From the NCBI GenBank assembly GCA_964007475.1, contig OZ023273.1, positions 124,295,812 to 124,359,811 of the forward strand: a DNA stretch of 64,000 nt, written 5' to 3'. The position numbers were made by a program, and so were the translations under genes. Below the pieces are notes generated by a model that saw only the letters and a program-made list of their open reading frames with translations, had not been told where the DNA came from and searched no databases. Position 1 is the first letter of the stretch. Each line of letters opens with the position of its first letter. This stretch comes from Hybos culiciformis (Eukaryota > Arthropoda > Insecta > Diptera > Hybotidae). This document shows, piece after piece, positions 53,091 through 64,000 of this stretch.

Positions 53091-55480
53091 CTGAAAAATA
53101 TGTATATATGTATTTTGTACTACAGTAATTTTATTCATGTATGTATGTAAAATGAAAAGAAAATATATACTTCAGCGCTCAGTACCTAGTCGCCTAGCTA
53201 TATAAATTGCCGACAATCAAATTATGAATATTTAAAAAAATTTTCCTACCTCCATCATCAAGTAATGCGAGAATTCTATTGAATCGATCTGCTAAAACCC
53301 AGTTTTTACTAATTACCATAGCCAGTGCGTATTTTTGAGGGCATTCCTTCACTAAATGTAATAACAGGGTTCCATCTGAATTTCGGAAATTTACTTCTTC
53401 AATCCGAAAATCACCCTCTCTGTCCATAAAACATATTGTATTATTTCTCGCATTAAAAATTCGGCTAGAATGCGGATCGTACACAATTTTTTTAATCAAA
53501 GATTTTAAATAAGGTAAATTATCATGTACATCGCCAAACACATTCTCAACTGATTTTGAAGATAATGTTATATGCAAGCCACTTTCATCTAATTCTTGTA
53601 AAGTATCTATATCTTTAAAATAATCAATATTGGTAACATCGTCACGTAAATTGCCCTGATAAGTTCCATTCAGAATAATACTCATTGAGAAAATAAAAAT
53701 AAAAAATATTCTTTCAATATGACTATATCGTTCAACTCCTGGTACAGATCCATTCGTCATAATAATTGTCATATCAATTACAAGCTCAGAAATTCGTCGT
53801 TTTGTTTTATTCCTTTTTTGTTGATTTATAATGAGATACCAAACCAAACCCAAAAAAAAAGTCAATATGGCCAAAGCTATCCAGGTTGAAGATTGAAAAC
53901 ATTTGAAAATTACCAATGATTGAGGAATACGCTTTGCTTTTGGGGCAACTACACAAAATCGATCATAAAAAACTGGTCTAAGAAACTCAATTTGATCTGA
54001 TCCATAATTTAAAATAAAATGTAAATTTGATGCTACATCAGCTTGTCCGTATATCAAGTGGCCTATTGAACCCTCAAATGTTCCATTTGGAAGTTTGTAG
54101 CCATATTTATTTTTACCCCTTATTTCAATTTCGTGACTGGTGAAATTTAAAATTTGAACGAGATTACCATAAAGAAGTCCGTCGTATCCGCCATATCCTG
54201 AAAATCAGTTTAAGTATTTATTGCATTTTTAAAATTTTTTGTTTCACTGAAGAATCACCTTTGCAATACTTTGTGGCTTCTGAGAATTTAGTTTTCATAA
54301 ATGATTTCGGGAATCTTCTCCAATTGGGAGCTGTTGGTGGTTGAATGAAGTAAGCATTTGTTATGTTAAAGCCATTAAAATGAGCAGGATAATTTAATGT
54401 TGCTCTTTGACATATTGTAGAGTTCTGAACGCCTTCCTCTCTAATGTCACCGAACTCAACTATTCCATTAACAATTTTGCTTTTAAATGGCTGATAATAA
54501 AGAAAATACTAAAAAAAAATATTAACATAGGATCGTTTTATAAAAGAAAAAGAAAATTACAATTTAAGTTCCGAAATGAAATCTTATTCATTGAACACAG
54601 GAAGAGTTGTCTTAGGTACTTATTCAACTTACCACTCAAAAAGTTTATAGTGTTTTGAGCCGAATTATAGGTGGAATAGATGTTTCAACAATTTTTATCT
54701 TAGTTTTCTGAAAAGTTCAATTTGAACAAAAATTGAAGAAACCGAATTAAACTTTTTGACCTCCCGATACCGCGAAAGATTTTAACATTTACGTAACGTA
54801 AATAGGTATCCTGGTAAACTTACTTCAGATCCACAATGACAAAAAAGAATATGCATAATTCCGTAATCATAGAACATTCTTTCGAATATTTCTTTTAACA
54901 TCCATCTTTCGTTTTCTTGAAATTTTGATAACAGAATTATTAGATATCATCCCTTGGGAGTATGAAAAGGTTTTCTCACACTTCCAACTAAATAATCCAA
55001 TAAATCTTTTAATTTACTCAAAATAATTACTACTCCGAAATAACTTTTACTCCAAGATTCCTCAACTTCTTTACCAACAGTTAAAGACGTTACATTTTGT
55101 GTCGGCCGAAGTGGCAAATCTCGTCCGCTCCATGATATAAGATCACTTAAATCATATGAAGAATCTTCATAGTTTACATGATATTTAGTGATTAAAAACG
55201 GAAGCAATTTATATTTGGTTTGGAATTCTTTTGTAAAAACTTCCATATAACTAACTTGTCGCAGACAGGTTTCATTATAAATAGTTGAAATTTTCATAAA
55301 ATTGGCAAATCTAAAAAAGCATTCAGTTATTTTAATATCATGATCAGTCCAAATGCCAATACAATTGTCCGATTGCTCTAAGAATTTAGAATATCGAATT
55401 AAATGAACCGAAATAATTTTGAGTAATATGAAAAAACTTGAAAATATTTTCATAATGAAATCGATTTTATAAAATAACAA
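52759..55480 (-). CDS. Divergent insect ionotropic receptor (IR), four exons, with one in-frame UGA
   Basis: Four exons (55480-54824, 54490-54259, 54197-53250, 53090-52759) join with GT-AG introns of 333, 61 and 159 bp in matching phases (0, 1, 1), giving 722 codons plus UAA. Reading from Met1, there is a signal peptide best started at Met10 (MKIFSSFFILLKI, codon at 55451-55453). Next come a short N-terminal region, an S1 half ligand-binding lobe with YPAHFNGFNITNAYF, then YGGYDGLLYGNL and GQADVAS. M1 lies at about residues 402-420, a pore region at 434-448, M3 at about 459-480 with SMSIILNGTYQGNL in place of the SYTANLAAF of glutamate receptors, then S2, M4 at about 658-676 and a short basic tail. 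This layout is that of the variant glutamate receptors used by insects in smell, taste and temperature or humidity sensing. The glutamate-binding Arg of S1 is not evident, as usual in IRs. The subfamily is unresolved. Codon 178 is UGA, so the gene is a pseudogene, a null allele, a base error or a readthrough gene. Confidence 0.88.
53250..54197 (-). CDS. IR exon 3: end of S1, M1, pore, M3 and S2
   Basis: The acceptor is GATTTTCAG at 54198 and the split codon G|GA keeps the frame. The exon runs 316 codons to donor GGAG|GTAGGA at 53249. An open frame continues past the donor to 53194, but splicing to exon 4 there joins DDGG to FRVLWYEL, the usual pre-M4 linker. M1 reads STWIALAILTFFLGLVWYLI. Between M1 and M3 the pore region RRISELVIDMTIIMTNGSVP lacks the Q/R-site sequence of neuronal glutamate receptors. 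S2 includes SGLHITLSSKSVENVFGD. Confidence 0.9.
54259..54490 (-). CDS. IR exon 2: S1 lobe
   Basis: The acceptor is TTATTATCAG just upstream of 54490. The exon has 77 codons plus one base, with donor G|GTGATT at 54258. It contains TICQRATLNYPAHFNGFNI, the pattern that opens the ligand-binding domain in many divergent IRs. Two Asn-X-Thr/Ser sites (QNST, NITN) could be glycosylated. Confidence 0.88.
54824..55480 (-). CDS. IR exon 1: signal peptide, N-terminal region, start of S1 lobe
   Basis: The exon is 219 codons in phase 0. Two in-frame starts exist: Met1 (55478-55480) and Met10. The second is directly followed by a hydrophobic signal-peptide stretch. The exon ends GAA with donor GTAAGT (54823-54818). 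The coding sense is continuous on both sides of a UGA at 54947-54949: before it KPFHTPKG, after it YLIILLSKFQENERWMLKEI. If translation stopped there only a 177-residue secreted fragment would be made. Confidence 0.85.
54947..54949 (-). other. In-frame UGA (codon 178) in the IR gene
   Basis: The context on the coding strand is CCC AAG GGA UGA UAU CUA. The 41 codons after it up to the donor, and all later exons, stay open and family-like. A single C-to-T change of CGA (Arg) would produce this codon. The base after UGA is U rather than the C of strongly leaky stops. Confidence 0.9.
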
Positions 55481-57094
55481 CTCTTTAACCTAATTCAAAG
55501 GCACTTAAAAGAATACTAAATTTGAACTTTAATTAAAAAATTGTCAAAATTAATAACTTTCTTATAACCTTTAGTATCGTGATTGATTTGAATAAAATTT
55601 TTGCTATTGTCTAAGGGACGAATTTTTCTTATAAGGATTTGGTAAATTATTTATTTAAGGTATTATAGTTGAGATAATAATAATTGTAAGGAATTGTTTT
55701 CAAATGAAAATAATTATTATTATTTTAAACCTTTAAGGGTTTGTATTCATTATTATAATTTAATTTTTTTTTCTTACTTTTGAATAAAATTCAACCTAGA
55801 ACGAACCAAATCTATTCTACAACAAAGCCTTCTCTTCGGTCGTTCAATAACATGATTTTTAATGTTTTTAATGTTTAAGGCTTATTATAACGTTTTTCTT
55901 TTCTCGCTTTCTTGAAGACGACTTATAATTATTATTGGTTGTATACGTTTCCTCGTTCTGTATGATGCTGAATAATGGATAGTCCACCACTCAATCTACA
56001 CACTAAGAATGGAATTGAAAATTTCTATACTACCCAAAGAAAAATTATTTTTTTTCTTTTTAGTCGATGATGAAAAAGTTAGTTTTTAAAGTTTTTTTTT
56101 TATATATATATTTCTTGAATATTCTTATGTCATTGTCATTAATCATTATATATATGATGAACCTAAATTCGGTGGAAAAACCGACAGCTGCCGCAACTGT
56201 AATATCTGTATACCCTTCCTATCTATGCGTACTTATAGGTCAAATCGAACTAGTGGTTAACAAGATTAGCTATTTATTATATCGAGGAGAAACAGCTTGT
56301 ACTTTATTTTTTTTATGAACGAATTTTTGAAACCCAAATTTAGTAAAGACCAAAATCATAATGTATAGCTCAGTTTTTCATATAAAATTAAATTTTCTAG
56401 TGCTTTTCATAAAATCATGAACAGACAATAAAATAATATACATAGTTGTTGAATAAGTACAACATAGTTGCTGAACATTTTTGTTTATTACAATTATAAC
56501 AATAGGAAATTGTTAAGTTTATTTTTTTTTAACATTAACTTTTGTCCCAAATGAACTCATTTGTTCCAAAAAAAACACACACACAAAAACTATTATTATA
56601 TCTGTTTTATAAAAATGGAAAATAAAATATGAAAATTTGACCTTAAAACACATTTGATACATACATATATAAAAAATACATATTTTGTTCTACTTAAATC
56701 TGAAGAACACAGAAGTTTACTTGTTATTTTTAGTATTTTGTCGAAGGATATTCACGGACAATCAATTTTTTATGTCTAGTCTAGTCATTTGAATTTGACA
56801 GAATCTAGTTATTTATTTTAGAAAAAAAACTGCGTTAACTATAAAATAATATTTATTTAAAGTTTTCTAGCTTTAATGTGATGAATAAATTGATCTTTAT
56901 GATTCAACACATCATGAAGAAAGTTTATCTCTAAGCTATGTATAAATAAAGTTTTACAGAAATTCTTTTGATATATCTTGTAAGTTTTTATTTTGAAATT
57001 TTTGGTTTATTTGTTTAAACTCAAGAAACTTGTATAAACACCTCTAAATGAGACTTTAGTCAGTTGATTTTTCGTTATTATATTTTTGTCTAGG

Positions 57095-57127
57095 GCCTCA
57101 GAATTTTAAAATTCTGCACTGTGAGGC
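57095..57127. repeat. Small nested hairpin
   Basis: GCCTCA (57095-57100) pairs with TGAGGC (57122-57127). Between them AGAATTTTAAAATTCT is a perfect 16-bp palindrome. It has no known role and is not followed by features of a gene end. Confidence 0.6.
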
Positions 57128-58793
57128 ATTTGAGATAATTTTTTATTTTTTTTTATATATTTTCAAAATTAGTGCAGTATGTATAGTATAAACTATAATC
57201 TATTAAAAATTCTGAATATTTAAGGTATAATATCTAAGGGCATTTAGCTTATACGTATTTACCTAGAGGTTTTGGTAAATAAAGAAAACATAAAGTAAAA
57301 AAATAAAAGTAATTCACAATAAAAATAATTCTTTCAATAATTTAATAACAATTTAATTTCAATTCAATAATATATATCTATCTTATAATTTTTTATTTTT
57401 TTTGTACATCACTCCTACTTAACCTCACAAATAAAAATAATAATAAATAAAAAGAAGAAAAAAAACAAAATAATAACATCAACAGATTTATCTTTCAATT
57501 TTTTTTTATTTTTTTTTTTTAACATTATTATTATCCAATAATCAATTAATTAAAGTTACAGCAAACATTAACACAATATGACTTTCAAAAATAATTTATT
57601 TATCAAAAAAATAAAAAAATTAACTCTAAATATAATAAATTTATATTTTATATGAAATGATGGAACAAAAAAAAAACAAATTATAAATATACATATAAAT
57701 ATATTTATGTTTATATTATAAAAAAAAAAAATTAAAGAGATTCTAAAAGAGGAAGACCCATTAATATAAACCATAATAAACGAGATAAAAATGAAAACGA
57801 AAAGATCAAAGTGAATAATGCCGCACATTCTCTGTAATATCCCGTTGATTCATTTCTGCTCCGCTAAGTGATTTAATGTATACCATTTAATATGTTTGAA
57901 CAATTTTTAAATTTGTTTTTCTTCTTCTCTATACATATATATAAATATAAATAAATATTATTTATATATATAACATTTATATATATGTACATTTTTTTTT
58001 AATAAAAATATAAAATGTGAAAAATGTGTCGGCATTTCTGAAATTTCAATTTCAAAAACACACCATAGAAAAAATAAACATTGAAATTAAAGGGAAAAAA
58101 ATATATATATATATAAATATAATTTTTTTTTTTTTTCTTAAAAATGAAAAGAAAAATAAAAGTCTTGACGTATAACACTTTAATTCTGAAAATACATTGT
58201 CTAAACGTCATCAAAGCCATTAATGATATCAGAGAAAAAAGATTATTTTTTTTTCTATTTTTTTTGGAAAAGAAAATTATCTCCTATACCTAGTCAAAAT
58301 TTTGAAGATCTGAAAAAAAAAATTCTAACTTCAAAATAAAAATTTATTTCATAAAGCTGAAACCAAAGATTTCTATAATACTCTCACTTAAGACTAAAGA
58401 TTGACTTTGGAAATTGACTTTGAACATTCTAGGTCTTTCAAACCTAGGCATAAAATTTCAAAATGATCTTTAATCATTTTAGATGTTATTTCATACACCT
58501 TTATCCTTTACATTTAAGAGCCTTTTGCATTTAAAAGCCCTTAACTTTTTTAAAGCAAGCGACATAGTACGTAATGTACAAAATGTATGTTTCAACAATA
58601 CTATTTTGTTTTTATTAAAAGTGTTATATAAAATAAAATGTTTCCCCTAGACATATTTGTTAATAAAGAAATCGCCTTAACATTCAATAAAAAAAAAAAA
58701 ATTGGAATTAATTTGTTAAGAAGGCGACATTTATCATGCTTGAATGACTGGTTGCTTACCTATGTTGTACAGAGACAGAGAGACGTTTTTTAT

Positions 58794-58819
58794 TATATAT
58801 ATATATATATATATATATA
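58794..58819. repeat. TA dinucleotide microsatellite
   Basis: Thirteen uninterrupted TA units directly after a T-rich run. Confidence 0.95.
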
Positions 58820-59230
58820 AGAACAGATTTTGAGATAATAAGATAAATATTTGATTTACCATTACTATATATTTTATTCTTTTTTAAAATTTGATCATCC
58901 TTCTTATAACACAAAACAAGGATGATAAAATATTAAATTTCTTATGGTTAAAAATGATGAGTGCGTAATTTTCACTCAAAGAAGGTAACATTAAATTTAA
59001 AGTGGCATCGAAATGAAAATAAAGAAGAGACAAAAAAAAAATAAATAAATAAGAAATATAAGATTTTAATAACAGTTGATGGATATTTTAGTCCCCCTGC
59101 TATTTAAATATGTATATATACATTTTTAATATTTTGTATTTAAAAAATATTATTTTTAAAAACGGTAGCAGGTTTGTGGAATAATTTGTCAAACTAATCA
59201 TTATTTACAAGAAAAATATAAAAAAAAATA

Positions 59231-59769
59231 TTGGCGCGTAGGGTTTCCAATTACTCGGCAAAATCAATTAACCGAGTTTTCGAGTATCTTTAAGGAAAAT
59301 TAACCGAGTACTCGATTAACCGAGTATTTAAAAAAAAAATTTTATGTTATGTAATTTATGTTATATTTTTAATTTTGAATTAAAATTATAACATTAATTA
59401 AAACATTTTTTAAAAATTAGTACATCTAACCATTCGAAGTTTCCAGTTTGTCAAATAAACTTATTTTCAAATTTAAAAGAAGAACCAAAACAATTTTTTT
59501 GAAAAGCTTACTTACTTGCTTTCACTAGTTTTGAATTTGGACTGCAATTTTTAAAACAAAAAACCAAAACTAAATTTTTTTCAAAGCCTAGTACTTACAC
59601 AATTTTTTTAAATTTGAGTTCATTTGATATTTATTTTGCCTCTGCAAAATTGTTTAAATAATAACCGAGTATTAAAGCCGAAAACCCGATTTTCGAGTAA
59701 TGTAAAAAACTGGAAAATAACCGAGTAACCGAGTAATCGATAACCGAGTATGAAAACCCTATTGGCGCG
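59231..59769. mobile_element. hAT-like MITE, 523 bp, with exact 8-bp target-site duplication
   Basis: The element 59239-59761 is flanked by TTGGCGCG at 59231-59238 and 59762-59769. Its termini are TAGGGTTTCCAATTACTCGG on the left and, reverse-complemented, TAGGGTTTTCATACTCGG on the right. An 8-bp duplication with TAGGG termini is characteristic of hAT elements. Sub-terminal regions are packed with CCGAGT/ACTCGG motifs in both orientations (about 59253-59327 and 59663-59751), as expected for transposase-binding repeats. The middle is AT-rich and has no transposase. Preserved duplications suggest a fairly recent insertion. Confidence 0.9.
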
Positions 59770-62700
59770 TCAATGAACAGAAAAAACAAAGTTCATATGT
59801 TATGTGTAAAAAGAATAATAAAATAGAAGTTATTCATGTTTTCGTAACTTTAAAATCAGAACAAAAATTTTCCCTCGTTAGCGTCACGGTGCCAAAATTC
59901 AAATTCTGAGACAGCATTGGCATGAAACAATTTAGCATCCTTTTATATATAAAAAAGAGAGCAAAAATAAAAAATTAAATAGATTTTGTATTATCTAGTA
60001 TATATTATTGTGATGAAAAGGTTTCAAGATATATATGTATTTAATGTTATGTGATATTTATTTCTAAAAACAGTTTTATTTACATTTCATTAATTAATGA
60101 TTTTTCCTCAAATAATTAGCCGCGGGAGAAAACAAAAAAAGAAAAACTTTTACAATTCAAAATAAAAAGTATAACAGATACGCGTATTCGAAAGTATAGA
60201 ATTAAATCTAAAATTTTTTCGACGCTCTGTCTCTCCCTTAATTATACCATTCGGAAATTTTTCATAATTAAAATAGTTATCGCATTTACATGTAACTACT
60301 TTTAATATTCTTAAAATGTAATAGTTATCATAATGTTTGCATCAGTTAAAAAAAAAAACATTGTATGTATATAATGTACTTAAATTTTCAGACCCCACAG
60401 TTTCTTATCAAATTTGCTTTACACCATTTAGTAAACACAATATGCAAAAACCCACATCCGCTTTAAAATTGGTTCTGTTTTTTTTTTTGTATTCTTTTGA
60501 AAACACTTGAAGTGATGGACATTTGATTAACATTGGATCAACACTTTTCTAGCACACAAACCGCATTAACTGACAAAAAAGAAAAGGAAAAAATATATAC
60601 CTTTTTTTTTTGTTAGTTTTTTGATGATCTTGCATAATGAAGAAGTATTAGCACTATTTAAAATACAAATTATGAAATTTCTTGAAAATTTACCAGATAG
60701 AATTCCAATCGACCTTAATGTAATATAGGACTATAATATAAGATACATATAAAAGTTAGTTTTTCATTAATTTTCTAAACTTAATCAAAGACGAATTATT
60801 ATTACTTAATTTTATCAATTATAATTTGGCCCTGATACAAACAAGTTTCTAAAATAATTCAATAAGAACGATAATCACATTAAAACTAAACTTGTACATT
60901 AAAGATATCCGAACAAATGTATCTATGCTTAATGACATTAATATGAGAAAATTATTATTTTGAATGAAAAATTAAATTTTTATATATATTTAATTATTAA
61001 CTTTAATTAAATTTTCTAACCAACTCCAGGTTTAGTATTCAGTGATCTTAAATTAATCGAACCATTAATTTTCATTCATTAAAATTCAAAATGCAGAAGC
61101 ATTTTTAATAGGTTTAATACAATTATATATGTATATAAGCTACATAATATATAAGAAATGAAAATGCTGGAAAAAAGAAAAAGAATAAATTTTTGCATGT
61201 CAGCTGTCAAAGCAAATTGCATTTAGTTTTCTTGTTGAAGGTATAATACAAAACTTAAAACAAAAAAATAAATAAAATAAAATTCTTTGAATAATTTCAG
61301 CACTTTTAGAGTCGTTCATTATGTCTTTTTTAAATCAACATCACTGTTGACAACTACTAGGAAATCATGTGCACTTTCTAGGATTCATTGAATGTTTATT
61401 TTAGTTAGTTCTTCCGTTTTGTTAATGTTTAAAAAATACAAGACACAAATTATTACAGCTTTTAAAAAATACTTACTGCTCCTAGAAAATATTTTAATTA
61501 AACACATCGCAGAATTAATTTAAACTATAATAATTAAAAATTAAAAAAAATTCTCAATTCCAAATCAATTTCAACCAAATATGGAATATGTTAGTTATTT
61601 TGAAATATGTTTGAATTTTTCAAAAAACTCTACTCAGTAATATCACATAATCTGTATTACCTTATTTATTTTGGAATTTGTTTTAGAAAATATTGGAATT
61701 ATAGTTTTATTGAATATGGAATTATAACTTTATTGATTAATATTTTTAGTGGAAAAGTCAATTTTTTTATTCAGCAATTCTAATTATAATTAAGTTTGAT
61801 GAATCTTCTCATTTTCAATTCCATTTTTTAATCATTAAACTTTGTTATTTTTGAAACTGCTAAAAAAACTAATTTTTATAATATAAATATATATACCACC
61901 TATATATATAAAATAATAATTCAATAATGATATAAATTAGAATGAAATTATTTATTAATAATATTAAATCAAAAATATTAACTTTCATTTTATGAAAATC
62001 TGTTAAAATTAAAAATTACATTTTTTATGAGTTTTATCTATTTATCCATAATTCTATCCATTCTACGTGTACTTGTGTGGAAAATTTCAATATATCAAAT
62101 TTACATAAGTGCGTCGTATAACGTTTAACATTATTATTGAATCACATTAAATTAATAAATTATTTAAAAAATATAATTTCAGTAAAAGATATTTTGTACC
62201 TGTTATGTTTATAATCTAAAATAAATACTTGCAATACGATATAAATATATGAATGTGCAATATAACATATATAAGTTAAAAATATTTTATTCAAATATGA
62301 AAATAAATAATAAATATATAATTATAAATGAGTCGTTAAAATGTCAATATAATTAATAGCAATGTAAAAAAAAATTAATGTATGAATAAATTTTCTTTTT
62401 TATAAATTTCATTCACGCAATTAAAGCTCAAGTAATTTCTTATCTGTACTATTTTATTATGTTTCGAGTTTACTTGGAAACAATATAGAGTTCTTTAAAA
62501 TCTCTGGGTTTAACTGACCAAAATATTTTTATTTATTTATCGACTTGTGCATTGGATACTTTTTTAAATAAGATTAACAAAAATCTAAAATCACAAAACT
62601 AAAACTTAGACAATGTACACGACTTTGATAAAAAAAAACAATTCAAAAAAAAAATTTTTATTCAAGTATTGATTTATTTATTAATCAAATAGAACTAATG

Positions 62701-64000
62701 TCATTCTACATAACATAAATAAATGTCAGTCTCATACCTTTTCAACCTTTGAAGAAACCTTTTTAGTGAAATGAAATATTTTCTACTAACTTTTTAATAC
62801 TATATAATATATATTATATATATAAATATTTTGTATTATATAACATAACAATTTTATCTACTCCATTCGTAATTTCTATCAGTGAAAAAAAAACTATAAA
62901 CATTTCTTAACATTTTTTCTCGAGTTGTTTTTTATTTTTTTATTTGAATGAAAATTAATGACATGCAATCAATTTTATAAGTCGACGTTATTTGTTATGT
63001 TGATGGCTCCCCCTTGATCATTTGTCAAAACCAAAAACATAGCAAAAATAAGTATTGTAATATAGAAAATAGTAAAATGTAGAATATCTGATATTGTAAA
63101 AAACCAATAAGTTTAGACGAATTTGGTTTTTATTAATTTATATTCTGAACCTTCAAATGAATTTTTGACCACTATAGTCGAATAGTATGAATTCAAAAAA
63201 AAGTTTTCTTATTCATATAATAATTTGAAAAAGTTTCAGTTATATTATAATAAAAATTTATTGTAGTTAATATCTATCAAATGTCTTAGATTTAAACCAG
63301 GTTCAAAAATATAAATTCACGTTGTGAAAGAAATTAAAAAAAAGAAATCTATTTTACTACTGGTGAATAAACTTGCAAATAATTATAATAAATTATAAAT
63401 TGATTTATTGAATTGTCATAAAAATTTTTTGAAAATTTAAATTAAGATTGAGGCTATAATTCTCACTGCGATCTTTATTATAGCTAGTTGAACAAGCTTT
63501 AATTTATATAATTAAATGCTGTTAGTTAGTTGGCATGAAAAAAAAATTATAATTATTTAATGTAATTTGAAAAGTATGATCATTAAGAAAAACATGATCA
63601 TGTCATAATTTTCTGTCTCGCTTGAATTAACTAACTGTGTGTAATTTAAAATCCATAAAAATTTCAATCATTGAATTATATAGTGTTGTTCTAAAATACC
63701 TTAGCGTTAAATTAATTTTTAAATATTATAATAAAATTTAATATACTGTTATATCATGTAGAAAACAAGATATTTATACTACGTATGACGAGACATAAAG
63801 AGCATAAATTATTTATTGTAAAAATATAAACATAAATTATTAATTGCCGATGAGGTGTTAGTTGGTTAAACAAATTTTGAGTTAAAGCGAGATCATAATG
63901 ACAATCTCTAAGATATATTTCTTCCTTCCTTTTAGTACTGAAATCATAAAAAATAGATATATATGTTATGTACTATTATGTAAGTATATACATTATGTAC
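59770..64000. other. Gene-free AT-rich stretch
   Basis: Only AT-rich sequence with homopolymers and short TA runs (for example near 62.8 kb). No gene, RNA gene or transposon end was recognised up to the window end. Confidence 0.6.

Larger units (their letters stand above)
55481..59230. other. Upstream flank of the IR gene; no further gene seen
   Basis: The region upstream of the receptor start should hold its promoter, but no convincing TATA box or initiator can be singled out in such AT-rich DNA. A frame at 56067-56318 (plus, 83 codons) starts with hydrophobic residues but has no recognisable relatives or splice context. A nested hairpin (57095-57127) and a TA microsatellite lie further along. 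Confidence 0.5.

Noticed and set aside
53194..53249. Reading exon 3 of the IR through to its own stop as the C-terminus
   Set aside because: This would lose M4. A good donor at 53249 and acceptor at 53091 restore the M4 helix in frame.
54407..54658. Plus-strand frame of 83 codons
   Set aside because: It overlaps IR exon 2 and intron 1 in antisense and has no family resemblance.
54900..54990. Idea that a short intron removes the UGA in IR exon 1
   Set aside because: No GT-AG pair of plausible length brackets the UGA, and the residues on both sides (HTPKG and YLIILLSKF) read as one continuous IR segment.
56067..56318. Plus-strand frame of 83 codons with a hydrophobic start upstream of the IR gene
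   Set aside because: No recognisable domain, no splice partner, and the hydrophobic run derives from T-rich low-complexity DNA.
1..64000. tRNA, rRNA, CRISPR or bacterial gene clusters
   Set aside because: No tRNA A/B-box pair with a cloverleaf, no rRNA-like block, no regularly spaced repeat array and no bacterial-style coding density were seen on either strand.

Overview
This is a strongly A+T-rich eukaryotic nuclear window, by eye well over 70% A+T, with long homopolymer and simple-repeat stretches. It contains spliced genes with GT-AG introns, a non-LTR retrotransposon, Tc1/mariner debris and several short inverted-repeat DNA transposons. An insect-type chemosensory ionotropic receptor (IR) gene, introns as short as 61 bp and frequent TGTATGTAC-like stretches all point to an insect, most likely a dipteran. 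The species is not identifiable from the sequence. I found no tRNA, rRNA, CRISPR array or bacterial-style operon.

Layout: (a) 1-209 is the right end of a hAT-like inverted-repeat element whose left end lies outside the window. (b) 218-10300 is gene-free AT-rich DNA with one weak, unidentified coding-like patch near 4.9-5.2 kb. (c) 10309-12713, minus strand, is a 5'-truncated Jockey/CR1-type LINE with endonuclease tail, reverse transcriptase and C-terminal region, broken by a few frameshifts. (d) 19858-20907 holds a 166-bp segment present twice in direct orientation. (e) 23834-24899 is a complete ~1.05-kb non-autonomous DNA transposon flanked by an 8-9 bp target-site duplication. It carries ~80-bp direct repeat units on both sides and two nested GC-rich palindromes in the centre. 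(f) 28701-29143 combines a 31-bp tandem array and a ~190-bp foldback hairpin. (g) 37121-37390, minus strand, is a small internally deleted remnant of a Tc1/mariner transposase. (h) 52759-55480, minus strand, is the only convincing host gene: a four-exon divergent IR that reads cleanly through 722 codons except for one in-frame UGA at codon 178. (i) 59239-59761 is a 523-bp hAT-like MITE with an exact 8-bp target-site duplication. The rest is AT-rich DNA in which I see no gene.

The IR gene would encode a membrane chemoreceptor subunit, which in this family acts with co-receptors in sensory neuron dendrites. Its premature UGA makes it a recent pseudogene, an allele with a null mutation, a sequence error, or a readthrough 'pseudo-pseudogene' of the kind reported for Ir75a in Drosophila sechellia. 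The other features are unrelated mobile DNA. No multi-gene system is encoded here. The most novel-looking structures are the UGA-interrupted receptor and the palindrome-rich transposon at 24 kb.
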